Part shown: piece after piece, positions 49,194 to 58,104 of the stretch
Numbering within the stretch: the first letter of the stretch is position 1
Layout: each line of letters starts with the position of its first letter
Assembly: GCF_043780375.1 (NCBI RefSeq)
Contig: NZ_JAYWCU010000144.1
Coordinates: forward strand, 1-64,000
DNA length: 64,000 nucleotides
Origin: Emticicia sp043780375
GTDB lineage: Bacteria > Bacteroidota > Bacteroidia > Cytophagales > Spirosomataceae
Reading direction: 5' to 3'
Made by a program: the position numbers and the translations under genes
Notes under the pieces: generated by a model
What the model saw: only the letters and a program-made list of their open reading frames with translations
Databases searched by the model: none
Told to the model about the DNA's origin: nothing

Positions 49194-50660
49194 TTATGAG
49201 TGTTTCGGTATAACTTTTAGAGTCTTCAATTCATAAATCATTACACCAAGAACTAAGAAATACTCTACAAATACCAACCAAAGATTTTCTTGATAAAGGC
49301 TGGTTTGATAAGTGGCATAGCTCAAAAAAATGAGGTATGACCAAATAATCGAGTATCGGAATCTTGTAAAAATAGCGACCGCTACCAAAGTACTTGCGTA
49401 CCACGGATGAACGGTTGTAGCCATCGCAAAATACAAAGTCAGCACTCCCAAAGCTCCAAGAAATAGATTTTTGTTTTTCCAAGAAATCAAGCAAATTCCT
49501 GAAAAAGTTAAAAAAGCCAATACTTTTCCAGCCGTTGCTATAATGTTATATCCAAATATTTTAAAACCAATTCCCCGAACCAAATAATAAATACTTGCAT
49601 TAAACTCAAATTTTTGGAAATATAAATTGACGCTTGAAAAAAGCTTTTCGACAAGTAGTTTATCTATAAATGGCGTAAAAAACACAAATGTAATAAAACC
49701 TATAATCGAACAATAAATCAAACCTTTCTTTAAGCCTAAATGCTTAATAACCAAAGGGATAAAAATAAGTGGAAGCATTTTTGTACTTACGGCACAGGCG
49801 AAGAAAAAAGCACTAAGTAATAAATTTTTCTTGCCAATTCTATACGCTAAGAAAAGAAAAAATATCACAACAGCTTCAAAATGCAAATTGCCAGTTAGTT
49901 CTAAAATTATTAGAGGGTTGAAGGCGTATAATGACCCAACAGCCGCCGCCCATGGGGTAGCTTTTCTAAGTTCACCTTTGGTGAACTTAGTTGTATCAGA
50001 AAAAGAGTTTTTAGCTCCCCCATCGGGGGCTGTGAGTACTAACGTCCCTACCTCCGCCAATAAAATAAAAGCCCTCAACCAAACCACATTTCCAAACAAA
50101 TTTCCTTGTGAAAGCCATGAAGAAATGGCAAAGATAAATTGATTTAGGGGTGGATATACGGTATAATAATTAGGTGAATTAAGGTATTGAAAAATGCCTT
50201 TATCACCGATAACCCGTTGAAAGTCAATAGATTGAACAAATTCGGAAGGAAGAATTGTATATGGGTTTAGACCATTGATTAAAAGCCGCCCGTCCCAAAC
50301 AAAGCGATAAAAATCATCGGATAAGGCAGGAATCGAAAACAATAAAAGTAGTCTAAAGAAAATCCCCACAAAGATTATTTCATTAGGATTTTTGACGGCT
50401 TTTATCAAGAAAAAATAAATAACAAAAAGAGCTGAATATAAACCAAATAACTGCCCAAATGATTGACGTGAAGTAAAATATCCAAGCCAAATTAATAGGC
50501 AGGAAAAAAGGACAATTAATATTATTTGGGGAAAACTATCCCGTAGAGATTTAATATTGGTAGAAAAAAAACGCTCAAATATCTTCTCATGCCGTAGGTA
50601 TGAAACTTTTTTGCTTACTGTTTCATACCTACGGCATGAAAACCCCTCTTCTTTTAACAT
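49194..50660 (-). CDS. Multi-spanning membrane glycosyltransferase (mannosyltransferase-like)
   Basis: A protein of up to 488 residues with about ten membrane helices, resembling polyprenyl-phosphate-sugar-dependent GT-C mannosyltransferases: first-loop acidic motif DDFYRFVWDGRLLINGLNPY, then YPPLNQFIFAIS, FNPLIILELTGNLHFEA and VHPWYASTLVAVA. Two regions are odd. The N-terminal 25 residues come from a 20-bp inverted repeat with no alternative ATG before the first helix. A loop of about 35 residues (LTAPDGGAKNSFSD..., ending KATPWAAAV) is encoded by three palindromes. It sits where murE would normally follow ftsI. Donor and acceptor unknown. Confidence 0.8.
   Translation of the reverse strand: MLKEEGFSCRRYETVSKKVSYLRHEKIFERFFSTNIKSLRDSFPQIILIVLFSCLLIWLGYFTSRQSFGQLFGLYSALFVIYFFLIKAVKNPNEIIFVGIFFRLLLLFSIPALSDDFYRFVWDGRLLINGLNPYTILPSEFVQSIDFQRVIGDKGIFQYLNSPNYYTVYPPLNQFIFAISSWLSQGNLFGNVVWLRAFILLAEVGTLVLTAPDGGAKNSFSDTTKFTKGELRKATPWAAAVGSLYAFNPLIILELTGNLHFEAVVIFFLFLAYRIGKKNLLLSAFFFACAVSTKMLPLIFIPLVIKHLGLKKGLIYCSIIGFITFVFFTPFIDKLLVEKLFSSVNLYFQKFEFNASIYYLVRGIGFKIFGYNIIATAGKVLAFLTFSGICLISWKNKNLFLGALGVLTLYFAMATTVHPWYASTLVAVAIFTRFRYSIIWSYLIFLSYATYQTSLYQENLWLVFVEYFLVLGVMIYELKTLKVIPKHS
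49939..50031. repeat. Nested composite of palindromes inside the glycosyltransferase gene
   Basis: Three parts in 93 bp: a GC-rich segment ending CATGGGGTAGCT (to about 49962), a perfect 11-bp inverted repeat CTAAGTTCACC-TTT-GGTGAACTTAG (49966-49990), and AGCTCCCCCATCGGGGGCT (50013-50031). The first and last resemble inverted copies of each other. The reading frame stays open across all of it. Confidence 0.65.
50587..50639. repeat. 20-bp perfect inverted repeat at the glycosyltransferase N-terminus
   Basis: Arms 50587-50606 and 50620-50639 are perfect complements (core CCGTAGGTATGAAAC) with a 13-nt loop. Codons 8-25 of the predicted gene lie in it. A related short word ATTCC-TAC-GGAAT occurs at 50679-50691. 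Confidence 0.8.
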
Positions 50661-50720
50661 TCTTCTACCGATATTTTATTCCTACGGAATACTAGACAAT
50701 TTGTAAAATTGTCGTACAAA

Positions 50721-52820
50721 TTATTTCAAAACCAAAGCTACAACTTTTGGCTGAACAATCGAAAAATCAGTTACTTTTCCTAAACCTGAATACTTAACAC
50801 GAAAGCCCTTGTTTTCGAGAATGTAAATGGCATCTCGAAGGGTCATTCCAGCTAAGTTTGGCAAATCTTTATCAGTATCTTCTATTTTTCTCCATGCAAC
50901 CGAACTTCCTTTTTTTGTAGCCTTCACCCACCCTGCCGTGTTTGGAGCATTTTGTAATCCCAATTCTTCGCTTACTGTTCGAAAATCTTCAGCATAGCCT
51001 GTTTGCTCTTGGCTTTCTATTTTTTGAATATTTGAAGGTCTATTTTTGGCAGGATGAAGAGCTACATCATAAGCAAAAATCTTGTCAGCAATTGTTCTAA
51101 ATACGGGTGCTGCTACGTCACGTGCGAAAAGATTTATGCCTTGTGGCTCATCAATAATAACTGCACAGCTATATTTTGGATTATTGGCGGGGAAATAACC
51201 AATAAACGCTGTATAGTATTGGTTTTTCACATAGCCATTTTCACGTTTTCTCGAAGTGCCCGTTTTTCCTGCAACTTTGCAAAAACCAGTATTGATATTT
51301 TGGGCGGTACCGTGTTCTACCACGCCTCGCATCATTTCTTGGGCAAGTTTTGCTGTGCGTTCTGAGCAAATCGGATTAGGGTCTTTGTTAGCTTCAAATC
51401 TTTCAGTCACTTTGTCGGCTTCTCTTATTTCTTTCACGATAAAAGGCTGCACCCAATAGCCGTTATTGGCAATAGCATTATAAAAAGTGAGCATTTGTAA
51501 GGGTGTCAAACGAGTTTCATAACCAATCGACATCCATGGAATAGTTGTATTACTGAATGTTGAACTTTTACGATTTTTAATAATTGGTTCGGTCTCTCCT
51601 TTGAGCTGAAATCCTACGGGTTGATCAAGTTTGAAGCGATTCAGATAAGCAACAAAACTATCGGCATTTGAGAAACCAAAGTTATTTTTAACCAAATTAT
51701 AGATACCAATATTACAAGAATGTTCGAAAACTTGACGAACCGTTTGGTTTCCATGGCTTTCCGAGCAAGTCATTTCTGTTTTATTGTGCATGATACTCCC
51801 ACCGCAAAAACCTGCATTATCATCAAGATTCAATTTTGATTTTTCCAGCAAAGCCACCATAGTAGCCAGTTTGAAAGTTGAGCCTGGGTCGGTTCCACCT
51901 CGCACAGCGTAATTAAAATCTTCCAAATAAAATGTACGAGTCGAATCACTACGTCGAGAAAGATTGGTGATTGCTTTGATTTCTCCAGTGGCAATTTCCA
52001 TCACTATTGCCGAACCATATTTGGCATTTGAACTAACGACTTGGTTACGTAAAGCACTTTCAACAATATCTTGAAAATTGACATCAACCGTCGTAATTAC
52101 ATCTAAACCCGCTTCTGGCCGCACTTCTGGACTATCGGCCAAAGGTTTCCAAACACCGCCTGCCAAACGCTGAAAAAACCCTATTCCATCTCTTCCTGCC
52201 AAATAATTATTGAAACTAAATTCAATGCCAAAATCTCCTTTGGTTTGAGTATCACGGTCAAGTTTTCCAATAGAACGCAACGCCATGTCATCGAAAGGCA
52301 TTACTCGACGATTTAATTGCTCAAATTTTCCACCACCTTTCATTGGTCCATCTCTAAAGAAGGGAAACTTTTTTATTTGTTCTTTTTCCTGAAAATCTAT
52401 CAAATGATTTCCTAAGGCAACAAACTGCAATTTTCCACCATTTCGGGCATTCATTATTAATTCTTTATATTCTTCTGCGGAACGATCTTGAAAGAAATTG
52501 GCTAATAAATGGGTCAAAGAGTCTAATTTTTCATTCAAATATTTCGGTTTGGCTCTCGTAACGTCTATGCCCACACGGTATCGTGGAACAGAGGTAGCTA
52601 ACAAACTTCGTCCATCAGTGGCGTAGATATTGCCTCGTGTTGCCTTAATTTTCATAGGCTTACGCTGCATTTTTTCTACTTTATTCATCCATTTTTTCTT
52701 TTGGACTGTCTGTACAACAAATATTTGGGCAGCAACGAGTGAGCCTATTAAAAAGACTAAACCAAAAGTAACTTTGGCTCGAAACTGTATTTCTTCACGA
52801 ATGGAGGGTCTTGAGAACAT
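50721..52820 (-). CDS. ftsI: Division transpeptidase FtsI (class B penicillin-binding protein)
   Basis: A 699-residue septal peptidoglycan transpeptidase. One N-terminal membrane helix (TFGLVFLIGSLVAAQIFVVQ), a PBP dimerisation domain starting KIKATRGNIYATDGRSLLATS, and the penicillin-binding domain with S-x-x-K in DPGSTFKLATM, S-x-N in SCNIGIYN and KTG in KVAGKTGTSRKR. The C-terminus is a single PASTA domain (LPNLAGMTLRDAIYILENKGF). Downstream of ftsL as in other dcw clusters, but followed by a glycosyltransferase gene instead of murE. Confidence 0.95.
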   Translation of the reverse strand: MFSRPSIREEIQFRAKVTFGLVFLIGSLVAAQIFVVQTVQKKKWMNKVEKMQRKPMKIKATRGNIYATDGRSLLATSVPRYRVGIDVTRAKPKYLNEKLDSLTHLLANFFQDRSAEEYKELIMNARNGGKLQFVALGNHLIDFQEKEQIKKFPFFRDGPMKGGGKFEQLNRRVMPFDDMALRSIGKLDRDTQTKGDFGIEFSFNNYLAGRDGIGFFQRLAGGVWKPLADSPEVRPEAGLDVITTVDVNFQDIVESALRNQVVSSNAKYGSAIVMEIATGEIKAITNLSRRSDSTRTFYLEDFNYAVRGGTDPGSTFKLATMVALLEKSKLNLDDNAGFCGGSIMHNKTEMTCSESHGNQTVRQVFEHSCNIGIYNLVKNNFGFSNADSFVAYLNRFKLDQPVGFQLKGETEPIIKNRKSSTFSNTTIPWMSIGYETRLTPLQMLTFYNAIANNGYWVQPFIVKEIREADKVTERFEANKDPNPICSERTAKLAQEMMRGVVEHGTAQNINTGFCKVAGKTGTSRKRENGYVKNQYYTAFIGYFPANNPKYSCAVIIDEPQGINLFARDVAAPVFRTIADKIFAYDVALHPAKNRPSNIQKIESQEQTGYAEDFRTVSEELGLQNAPNTAGWVKATKKGSSVAWRKIEDTDKDLPNLAGMTLRDAIYILENKGFRVKYSGLGKVTDFSIVQPKVVALVLK

Positions 52821-52829
52821 GAGGTTTTG

Positions 52830-52918
52830 ATTTATGAATTACGATTTACGAATAATTTCAATTTAAAGCTCACCGTTGATTGACGGTTTTCCCAAATCAT
52901 AATTCATAAATTGTAAAG
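52830..52918. repeat. Intergenic inverted word array (ftsL-ftsI gap)
   Basis: TTTATGAATTACGATTTACGA on the left and AATCATAATTCATAAATTGT on the right in inverted orientation, with an inner hairpin ACCGTTGATTGACGGT. It fills the gap between ftsL and ftsI. Confidence 0.5.
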
Positions 52919-52925
52919 CTGTTTG

Positions 52926-53303
52926 TTATTTGACCACAATCTTTGTCGGCGGAGTAATGTTTTCTTCCAAACCGTTATCAATTAGTCGTTTGGCTATTTC
53001 AGATTGCTTACTGGCAAACATATAACGTGATTTTTGCGAGATATAGGCGGCACGTTTTTCTTCCATATCGTTGCGAGCTTTATCAATTTTTTTGATAAAA
53101 CTTTCATAATTATGCTGCACATAGATATAAAAAATTCCTAAAACACCGACCCAAATGATTCTTTTGAGCGTTTCAGTTGGAAGTTTATCTCCAAGTTCTA
53201 AACGATTAGTTAGCCAAGTGTTAAGGCGGTCGAAGATACCAGCTTTGCGAGGAGCTTTAGGCACAGCAGGCTCAGGACGGTCCCGAAAAGTGTTCGTTGC
53301 CAT
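52926..53303 (-). CDS. ftsL: FtsL-like division protein
   Basis: A 125-residue bitopic protein between rsmH and ftsI. A basic, Pro-rich cytoplasmic tail (residues 1-45) leads to one membrane helix (RIIWVGVLGIFYIYVQHN) and a periplasmic heptad-like coiled coil (FIKKIDKARNDMEEKRAAYISQKSR). Sequence similarity in this family is low, so the assignment rests on topology, size and position in the dcw cluster. Confidence 0.82.
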   Translation of the reverse strand: MATNTFRDRPEPAVPKAPRKAGIFDRLNTWLTNRLELGDKLPTETLKRIIWVGVLGIFYIYVQHNYESFIKKIDKARNDMEEKRAAYISQKSRYMFASKQSEIAKRLIDNGLEENITPPTKIVVK

Positions 53304-53415
53304 TCCAATTATGAATTTTTAGGTTTATTATTAAAGCACGTATATTAGACGGTTAGTCAAATAACAAGACAAATTTATCAATTACATTGAGATAAATTTG
53401 AAATTTCTATAAAAT

Positions 53416-54324
53416 TTATTTTACGGGTTCGGCGATTCTTAATTTTGCACTTCTGGCTCGTGGATTTTGCTCAACTTCTTCAGGAGATGCTTCAATTGCT
53501 TTTCTTATAACAGATTCCAAAGGCTTTATATCGTTGCCAAAAAGGTCTTTTTCTACATCGCCACCAAATTTGCCACTACGAATAAAATTTTTCACCAAAC
53601 GGTCTTCCAACGAATGATATGCCATAACAACCAAACGACCCTCAGGAGCAAGCACTTCTGGCGTTTGTTGCAGAAACTCCTCTAAAGCACTCATTTCTTC
53701 ATTAACAACAATACGTAATGCTTGAAAAACCTGAGCAAAATATTTGTTTTCTTTGCCACGAGGGGCTAATTTTTGCAAAATTCCCTTCAAATCATTGATG
53801 GTTTCTATGTTTTTGTTGAGCCTTGCAGTATAGATAGTTTGAGCAGTTGTTTTGGCATTTTTTATCTCGCCATACATTCCCAAAATCTTGTGTAATTCAT
53901 CAACCGAAGATTCGTTGAGTATATTTTTGGCCGAAATTACTGCATTTTGATTCATCCGCATGTCTAATACTGCATCGAAACGAGTAGAAAAACCTCTTTC
54001 GGGCGTATCAATTTGGTGCGAAGAAATGCCTAAATCTGCCAAAATTCCATCAACTTTTTTAACACCAAACAAGCGTAAATATTGCTTCAAACTTCTGAAA
54101 TTGGCATCAATAAAAGTAAAATTTTTATCCTCAATCAATTTCGATTCAGCTTTTGCATCAGCATCTTGGTCGAAAGCGTAGAGTTTTCCTGTGGTAAGCT
54201 GCTCTAAAATTGCCCGTGAATGTCCACCGCCACCAAACGTAACATCTACATAAATGCCATCGGGTTTGATATTCAGACCTTCCAAACATTCATTCAACAT
54301 AACGGGCGTGTGATAAACTGACAT
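53416..54324 (-). CDS. rsmH: 16S rRNA (cytosine-1402-N4)-methyltransferase
   Basis: A 302-residue SAM-dependent methyltransferase modifying C1402 in the ribosomal P site. N-terminal YHTPVMLNECLEGL, SAM motif DVTFGGGGHSRAIL, DLGISSHQID, and the C-terminal AYHSLEDRLVKNF and NPRARSAKLRIAE. Full length. It opens a short dcw cluster (rsmH-ftsL-ftsI); mraZ, normally upstream, is missing and a TlpA-like gene lies there in the opposite direction. Confidence 0.96.
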   Translation of the reverse strand: MSVYHTPVMLNECLEGLNIKPDGIYVDVTFGGGGHSRAILEQLTTGKLYAFDQDADAKAESKLIEDKNFTFIDANFRSLKQYLRLFGVKKVDGILADLGISSHQIDTPERGFSTRFDAVLDMRMNQNAVISAKNILNESSVDELHKILGMYGEIKNAKTTAQTIYTARLNKNIETINDLKGILQKLAPRGKENKYFAQVFQALRIVVNEEMSALEEFLQQTPEVLAPEGRLVVMAYHSLEDRLVKNFIRSGKFGGDVEKDLFGNDIKPLESVIRKAIEASPEEVEQNPRARSAKLRIAEPVK

Positions 54325-54364
54325 AAATTTTTTCTATATTTACAATGTTCATTTCAATAAATTG

Positions 54365-54372
54365 CAAAAGTA
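54365..54372 (-). promoter_or_regulatory. Bacteroidota-type -7 box of rsmH-ftsL-ftsI
   Basis: Minus-strand TACTTTTG followed by C; exact TAnnTTTG match 41 bp upstream of the rsmH start codon. Confidence 0.5.
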
Positions 54373-54436
54373 GTAAAAAATAAACAGACAACGGTCAATA
54401 GACCTGAGTCAACAGTTTAATAACCAAAGAAACTTT

Positions 54437-55669
54437 ATGAAATCATTGTCAAAAATTTTACTTATTATTTTCTCAGTATTTACCTTCAATGCTTGTAAAA
54501 AAACAATCGAACTTAAAACTGGCATTTGGAGAGCAGTAATTCAAACGGCAGGCGGAGAATTGCCTTTTAATTTTGATATTCAAAAGGAAGGCAATAATTA
54601 TTCGGTATTTGTTTTGAATGGTGATGAAAAATTAAAAATGGACAAATCTTTCGTTAAAGATGATTCGTTGCATATTCCGATGGAAATTTTTGATGCCGAA
54701 ATTGTGGCTAAAATAGGCGATGAAAAACTGATTGGTTACTGGAAAAAGATGCGTTCGGATTTTAGTTTTTTACAAGGAAATTTAACCGCAGAATTTGGCA
54801 AAACTTATCGTTTTACGGAGAAAAAAACAAACGTAAGCTCTTCATTGGCAAGCAAATACAAAGTTTTGTTTTTTTCGGAAAACAAAAAAGACTCTACCGT
54901 TTCGGTTGGTTTATTCAATGCCAAAGGAAACGAAGTAACTGGTACGTTCTTGACAACTACGGGCGATTATCGCTATTTATCAGGCAATATTATAGAAGAT
55001 TCTTTAAAACTTTCGTGTTTCGACGGCACGCATTTATTTTTATTTAAAGCTAAAATCGAAGGTGATAAACTTGTAGGAGGAGAATTTTGGTCAGGTTTAA
55101 CAAGCCTTGAGACATGGGAAGGAATAAAAGATGAAAATGCCAAACTTCCTGACGAAAAAACATTAACCTACTTAAAGGATGGCTATAAAACGATTGAATT
55201 TTCTTTCCCGAATGAGGAAGGAAAAAAGATTTCGTTAACCGACAAACGTTACAAAGGAAAAGTTGTAGTTGCACAAATAATGGGTTCGTGGTGTCCAAAT
55301 TGTATGGATGAAAGCAAGTTTTTAGCTCCGTGGTACGCAAAAAACAAGCAAAGAGGCGTGGAAATAATCGGTTTAGCTTATGAAAAAAGTATTGAACCAA
55401 ACTTTGCTTTCCCTAAAATAAAACGCTTGAAAGAACGTTTTGGAATAGACTACGAAGTACTTTTGGCAGGAACAAATGATAAGGCGGCAGCCTCAAAAAC
55501 TTTGCCGATGCTCAATCAAGTGCTGGGTTTTCCAACTACGATTTTTATTGATAAAAAAGGGCAAGTCCGAGAAATTCATACTGGTTTTTCTGGGCCAAGT
55601 ACAGGCAAATATTATGATGATTTTGTCAGTGATTTTAATCGTTTGGTAGAAAAATTATTGGCTGAGTAA
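54437..55669 (+). CDS. TlpA-like thioredoxin-fold lipoprotein
   Basis: A 410-residue lipoprotein (lipobox FNAC at about residues 17-20) with a beta-rich N-terminal region (about residues 25-240, DUF4369-like in character) and a C-terminal TlpA/AhpC-type thioredoxin domain. The redox motif is WCPNC in MGSWCPNCMDE, with a cis-Pro in GFPTTIFIDKKGQ. It probably acts as a periplasmic thiol reductant, for example in cytochrome maturation or disulfide repair; the partner is unknown. Monocistronic. Confidence 0.88.
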   Translation: MKSLSKILLIIFSVFTFNACKKTIELKTGIWRAVIQTAGGELPFNFDIQKEGNNYSVFVLNGDEKLKMDKSFVKDDSLHIPMEIFDAEIVAKIGDEKLIGYWKKMRSDFSFLQGNLTAEFGKTYRFTEKKTNVSSSLASKYKVLFFSENKKDSTVSVGLFNAKGNEVTGTFLTTTGDYRYLSGNIIEDSLKLSCFDGTHLFLFKAKIEGDKLVGGEFWSGLTSLETWEGIKDENAKLPDEKTLTYLKDGYKTIEFSFPNEEGKKISLTDKRYKGKVVVAQIMGSWCPNCMDESKFLAPWYAKNKQRGVEIIGLAYEKSIEPNFAFPKIKRLKERFGIDYEVLLAGTNDKAAASKTLPMLNQVLGFPTTIFIDKKGQVREIHTGFSGPSTGKYYDDFVSDFNRLVEKLLAE

Positions 55670-55723
55670 AACAAATTTGATGTATTTTGGGTTTTAGCTT
55701 TATTCTAAGCAAATATAAAAATA

Positions 55724-56269
55724 ATGACTTTAAGTGCGACTCACATAATTTTAGTTAATGAAAACGACGAGCAAATCGGAACGGGTGAAAAGCTCATGGT
55801 ACATCAACAAGGGTTGCTTCACCGTGCTTTTTCGATTCTTATTTTTAATGGCAATAATGAATTATTGATTCACCAACGAACCTCTCACAAATATCATTCA
55901 GGCAATTTGTGGACAAATACTTGTTGCGGACACCCAAATGCCAACGAAGAAATAAATCAAGCCGCTCACCGTCGTTTGGGCGAAGAAATGGGTTTTGATT
56001 GTACTTTTGATTTTCTTTATAAATTTCAATACCATGCTGAATTTGACAATGAATTGGTCGAAAATGAAATCGATCATGTTTTCATGGGAAATTATGATGG
56101 TGATTTTGAGGTAAATCCTGAGGAAGTAGCTGATTATCAATGGATTACCATTGAAAGTTTATTAGAAAGTGTTTCTAATAATCCTCAAAATTATACTTTT
56201 TGGTTCAAAGAAATCTTGAAAAGTGAAGAATTTAGAGTATATGTTTCTTCAAATTTGGTTTTTGCTTAA
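55724..56269 (+). CDS. idi: Isopentenyl-diphosphate delta-isomerase, type 1
   Basis: A 181-residue Nudix-fold enzyme interconverting IPP and DMAPP. Metal- and substrate-binding motifs: LLHRAFSILIFN, HQRTSHKYHSGNLWTNTCCGHPN with the catalytic Cys, and the Nudix-like AAHRRLGEEMGFDC; the second catalytic Glu lies in ENEIDHVF. Full length. Non-essential with the MEP pathway but common where DMAPP/IPP balance matters. Confidence 0.95.
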   Translation: MTLSATHIILVNENDEQIGTGEKLMVHQQGLLHRAFSILIFNGNNELLIHQRTSHKYHSGNLWTNTCCGHPNANEEINQAAHRRLGEEMGFDCTFDFLYKFQYHAEFDNELVENEIDHVFMGNYDGDFEVNPEEVADYQWITIESLLESVSNNPQNYTFWFKEILKSEEFRVYVSSNLVFA

Positions 56270-56311
56270 AAATACTCCACCGACAAAATTTAGCCCTTCA
56301 AATATTTATCG

Positions 56312-56319
56312 TATTTTTG
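56312..56319 (+). promoter_or_regulatory. Bacteroidota-type -7 box of the cyclophilin gene
   Basis: TATTTTTG, an exact TAnnTTTG match 25 bp before the cyclophilin start codon. Confidence 0.4.
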
Positions 56320-56343
56320 TACTTTATCATAGCCTAAAATTGC

Positions 56344-57042
56344 ATGAAAAAGTACAATATTCTTATTATTACTCTGATAATCAGTAACTTAGCTTTTTCA
56401 CAAAAGAAATCTAAGAAAGATTATTTGGTTACACTCAAGACAAATTTCGGAACAATGCACGTTGTTTTGTTTGATGATACGCCACTTCACAAAGCCAATT
56501 TTATCAAATTAGTCAATCAAAAATTCTACGATAGTTTATTGTTTCATCGCATCATTGATGGTTTTATGATTCAAGGTGGTGACCCAAATTCTAAAAATGC
56601 CAAAACTGGCGATAAACTCGGTAATGGTGGTGGAGATTTGGAACGTATTCCTTATGAATTTAAGCAAAATCATATTCACCGAAAAGGTGCATTGGCTGCC
56701 GCTCGTGACAGTAATCCTGAAAAGAAATCAAGTGCTTGTCAGTTTTACATTGTTCAAGGAAAAAAACTGACTGATGATGAAGTAACTGTTGCTTCTCAAC
56801 GAAATTCGATGAATTATACAACTCCACAACGTGCCGAATACATGATTTTGGGTGGAACACCACGCTTGGATAACGCTTATACGGTTTTTGGTGAAGCGAT
56901 TGATAATTTGGATTTGATTGATACAATTGCCAAACAACCAAAAGATTCAGCTGATCGTCCTAAATCTGATATTAAAATGAGCATGACTGTAAAAAAAATG
57001 CGAAAAAAAAAGATTACTAAGAAATTTGGATATAAGTATTAG
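56344..57042 (+). CDS. Peptidylprolyl isomerase, cyclophilin type, exported
   Basis: A 232-residue proline isomerase with a Sec signal (MKKYNILIITLIISNLAFSQ), so probably periplasmic. Cyclophilin motifs: FGTMHVVLFDD, FHRIIDGFMIQGGDP with catalytic Arg, GALAAARDSNPEKKSSACQFYIVQG, and the C-terminal AYTVFGEAIDNLDLID. A basic Lys-rich tail ends the protein. An insertion between the FYIVQG strand and the last block includes MNYTTPQRAEYMILGG, as in other Bacteroidota members. Confidence 0.93.
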   Translation: MKKYNILIITLIISNLAFSQKKSKKDYLVTLKTNFGTMHVVLFDDTPLHKANFIKLVNQKFYDSLLFHRIIDGFMIQGGDPNSKNAKTGDKLGNGGGDLERIPYEFKQNHIHRKGALAAARDSNPEKKSSACQFYIVQGKKLTDDEVTVASQRNSMNYTTPQRAEYMILGGTPRLDNAYTVFGEAIDNLDLIDTIAKQPKDSADRPKSDIKMSMTVKKMRKKKITKKFGYKY

Positions 57043-57078
57043 CCCAAATCCCACCACCCTCCCCAATAAGGAGGCTTT

Positions 57079-58008
57079 ATGAAAAATCTAATGAATAAAA
57101 TTCTAATTACAGGTTCAAACGGACTGCTTGGTCAAAAGCTTGTTGAGTTATTGCTTAAAAATGCTAAAAATCAAGTCATTGCTACTGCTCGTGGCGAAAA
57201 TCGCCTGCCTTTTACCGATGGATATGAGTATAAATCAATGGATATTACCAATCGTGAGCAGGTTCAAGACGTTATCGACAAGGTAAAACCTAATGTGATT
57301 ATTCATACAGCTGCCATGACAAATGTTGACCAATGTGAAAGCGAAAAAGATACTTGTTGGCAACAAAATGTCAGTTCAGTAGAATATTTGGTTGAGGCTT
57401 GCAAGAAAAATGATTGTTTTTTACTACACATTTCGACCGATTTTATTTTTGATGGAAAGGCGGGGCCCTACAAAGAAGATGCTGAAGCAAATCCTATAAG
57501 TTTTTATGGTTGGAGTAAATATGCTGCCGAAAAAGCCGTTACGAATAGCGATATCCGTTGGGGCATTGCCCGCACAGTGTTGGTTTATGGAATTGCTCAC
57601 GACATGAGTCGAACTAATATTATTTTGTGGGTAAAAAAGTCTTTAGAAGATGGTAAAAACATCAAAGTTGTAACTGACCAATGGCGTACACCAACACTCG
57701 CCGAAGATTTGGCAAAAGGTTGTGTTTTGATTGCAGAAAAAGAAGCCGAAGGTATTTTTAATATCTCAGGAAAAGATTTTCTGACTCCTTATGAAATGGC
57801 AATGATGACCGCCGATTATTTTAAATTAGATAAATCTTTGATTTCAAAAGCTGATTCTACTACATTTTCTCAACCAGCCAAACGCCCGCCAAGAACAGGT
57901 TTCGACCTTTCGAAATCACAACAAATGCTTGATTATCAACCAGTTAGCTTTATGAAAGGTATTGAGGTTTTGGCGGGGCAGATAAACTCTAAAATATTAG
58001 AAGCCTAA
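57079..58008 (+). CDS. RmlD-like NAD(P)-dependent sugar reductase (SDR)
   Basis: A 309-residue extended SDR resembling dTDP-4-dehydrorhamnose reductase. Nucleotide motif ILITGSNGLLGQKLVELL, IIHTAAMTNVDQCE, the catalytic region HISTDFIFDGKAGPYKEDAEANPISFYGWSKYAAEK with YxxxK, and a C-terminal RPPRTGFDLSKSQ. Two candidate ATG starts exist (57079 and 57091); the first has GGAGG 6 bp upstream, but this lies in a palindromic repeat. No rml partner genes are nearby, so the sugar substrate is uncertain. Confidence 0.87.
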   Translation: MKNLMNKILITGSNGLLGQKLVELLLKNAKNQVIATARGENRLPFTDGYEYKSMDITNREQVQDVIDKVKPNVIIHTAAMTNVDQCESEKDTCWQQNVSSVEYLVEACKKNDCFLLHISTDFIFDGKAGPYKEDAEANPISFYGWSKYAAEKAVTNSDIRWGIARTVLVYGIAHDMSRTNIILWVKKSLEDGKNIKVVTDQWRTPTLAEDLAKGCVLIAEKEAEGIFNISGKDFLTPYEMAMMTADYFKLDKSLISKADSTTFSQPAKRPPRTGFDLSKSQQMLDYQPVSFMKGIEVLAGQINSKILEA

Positions 58009-58104
58009 TTTTATTCTAAAATGGTTTATGAAAGCTGCCAAAACCGAATAAAAAACAAATACGTAAATTTTTTGATAGTCCTATTTTTAGAAAGTTTAAA
58101 TTGA

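Noticed and set aside
53304..53415. Gap between ftsL and rsmH considered for a separate promoter or gene
   Set aside because: AT-rich with no convincing box or open frame; cotranscription is simpler.
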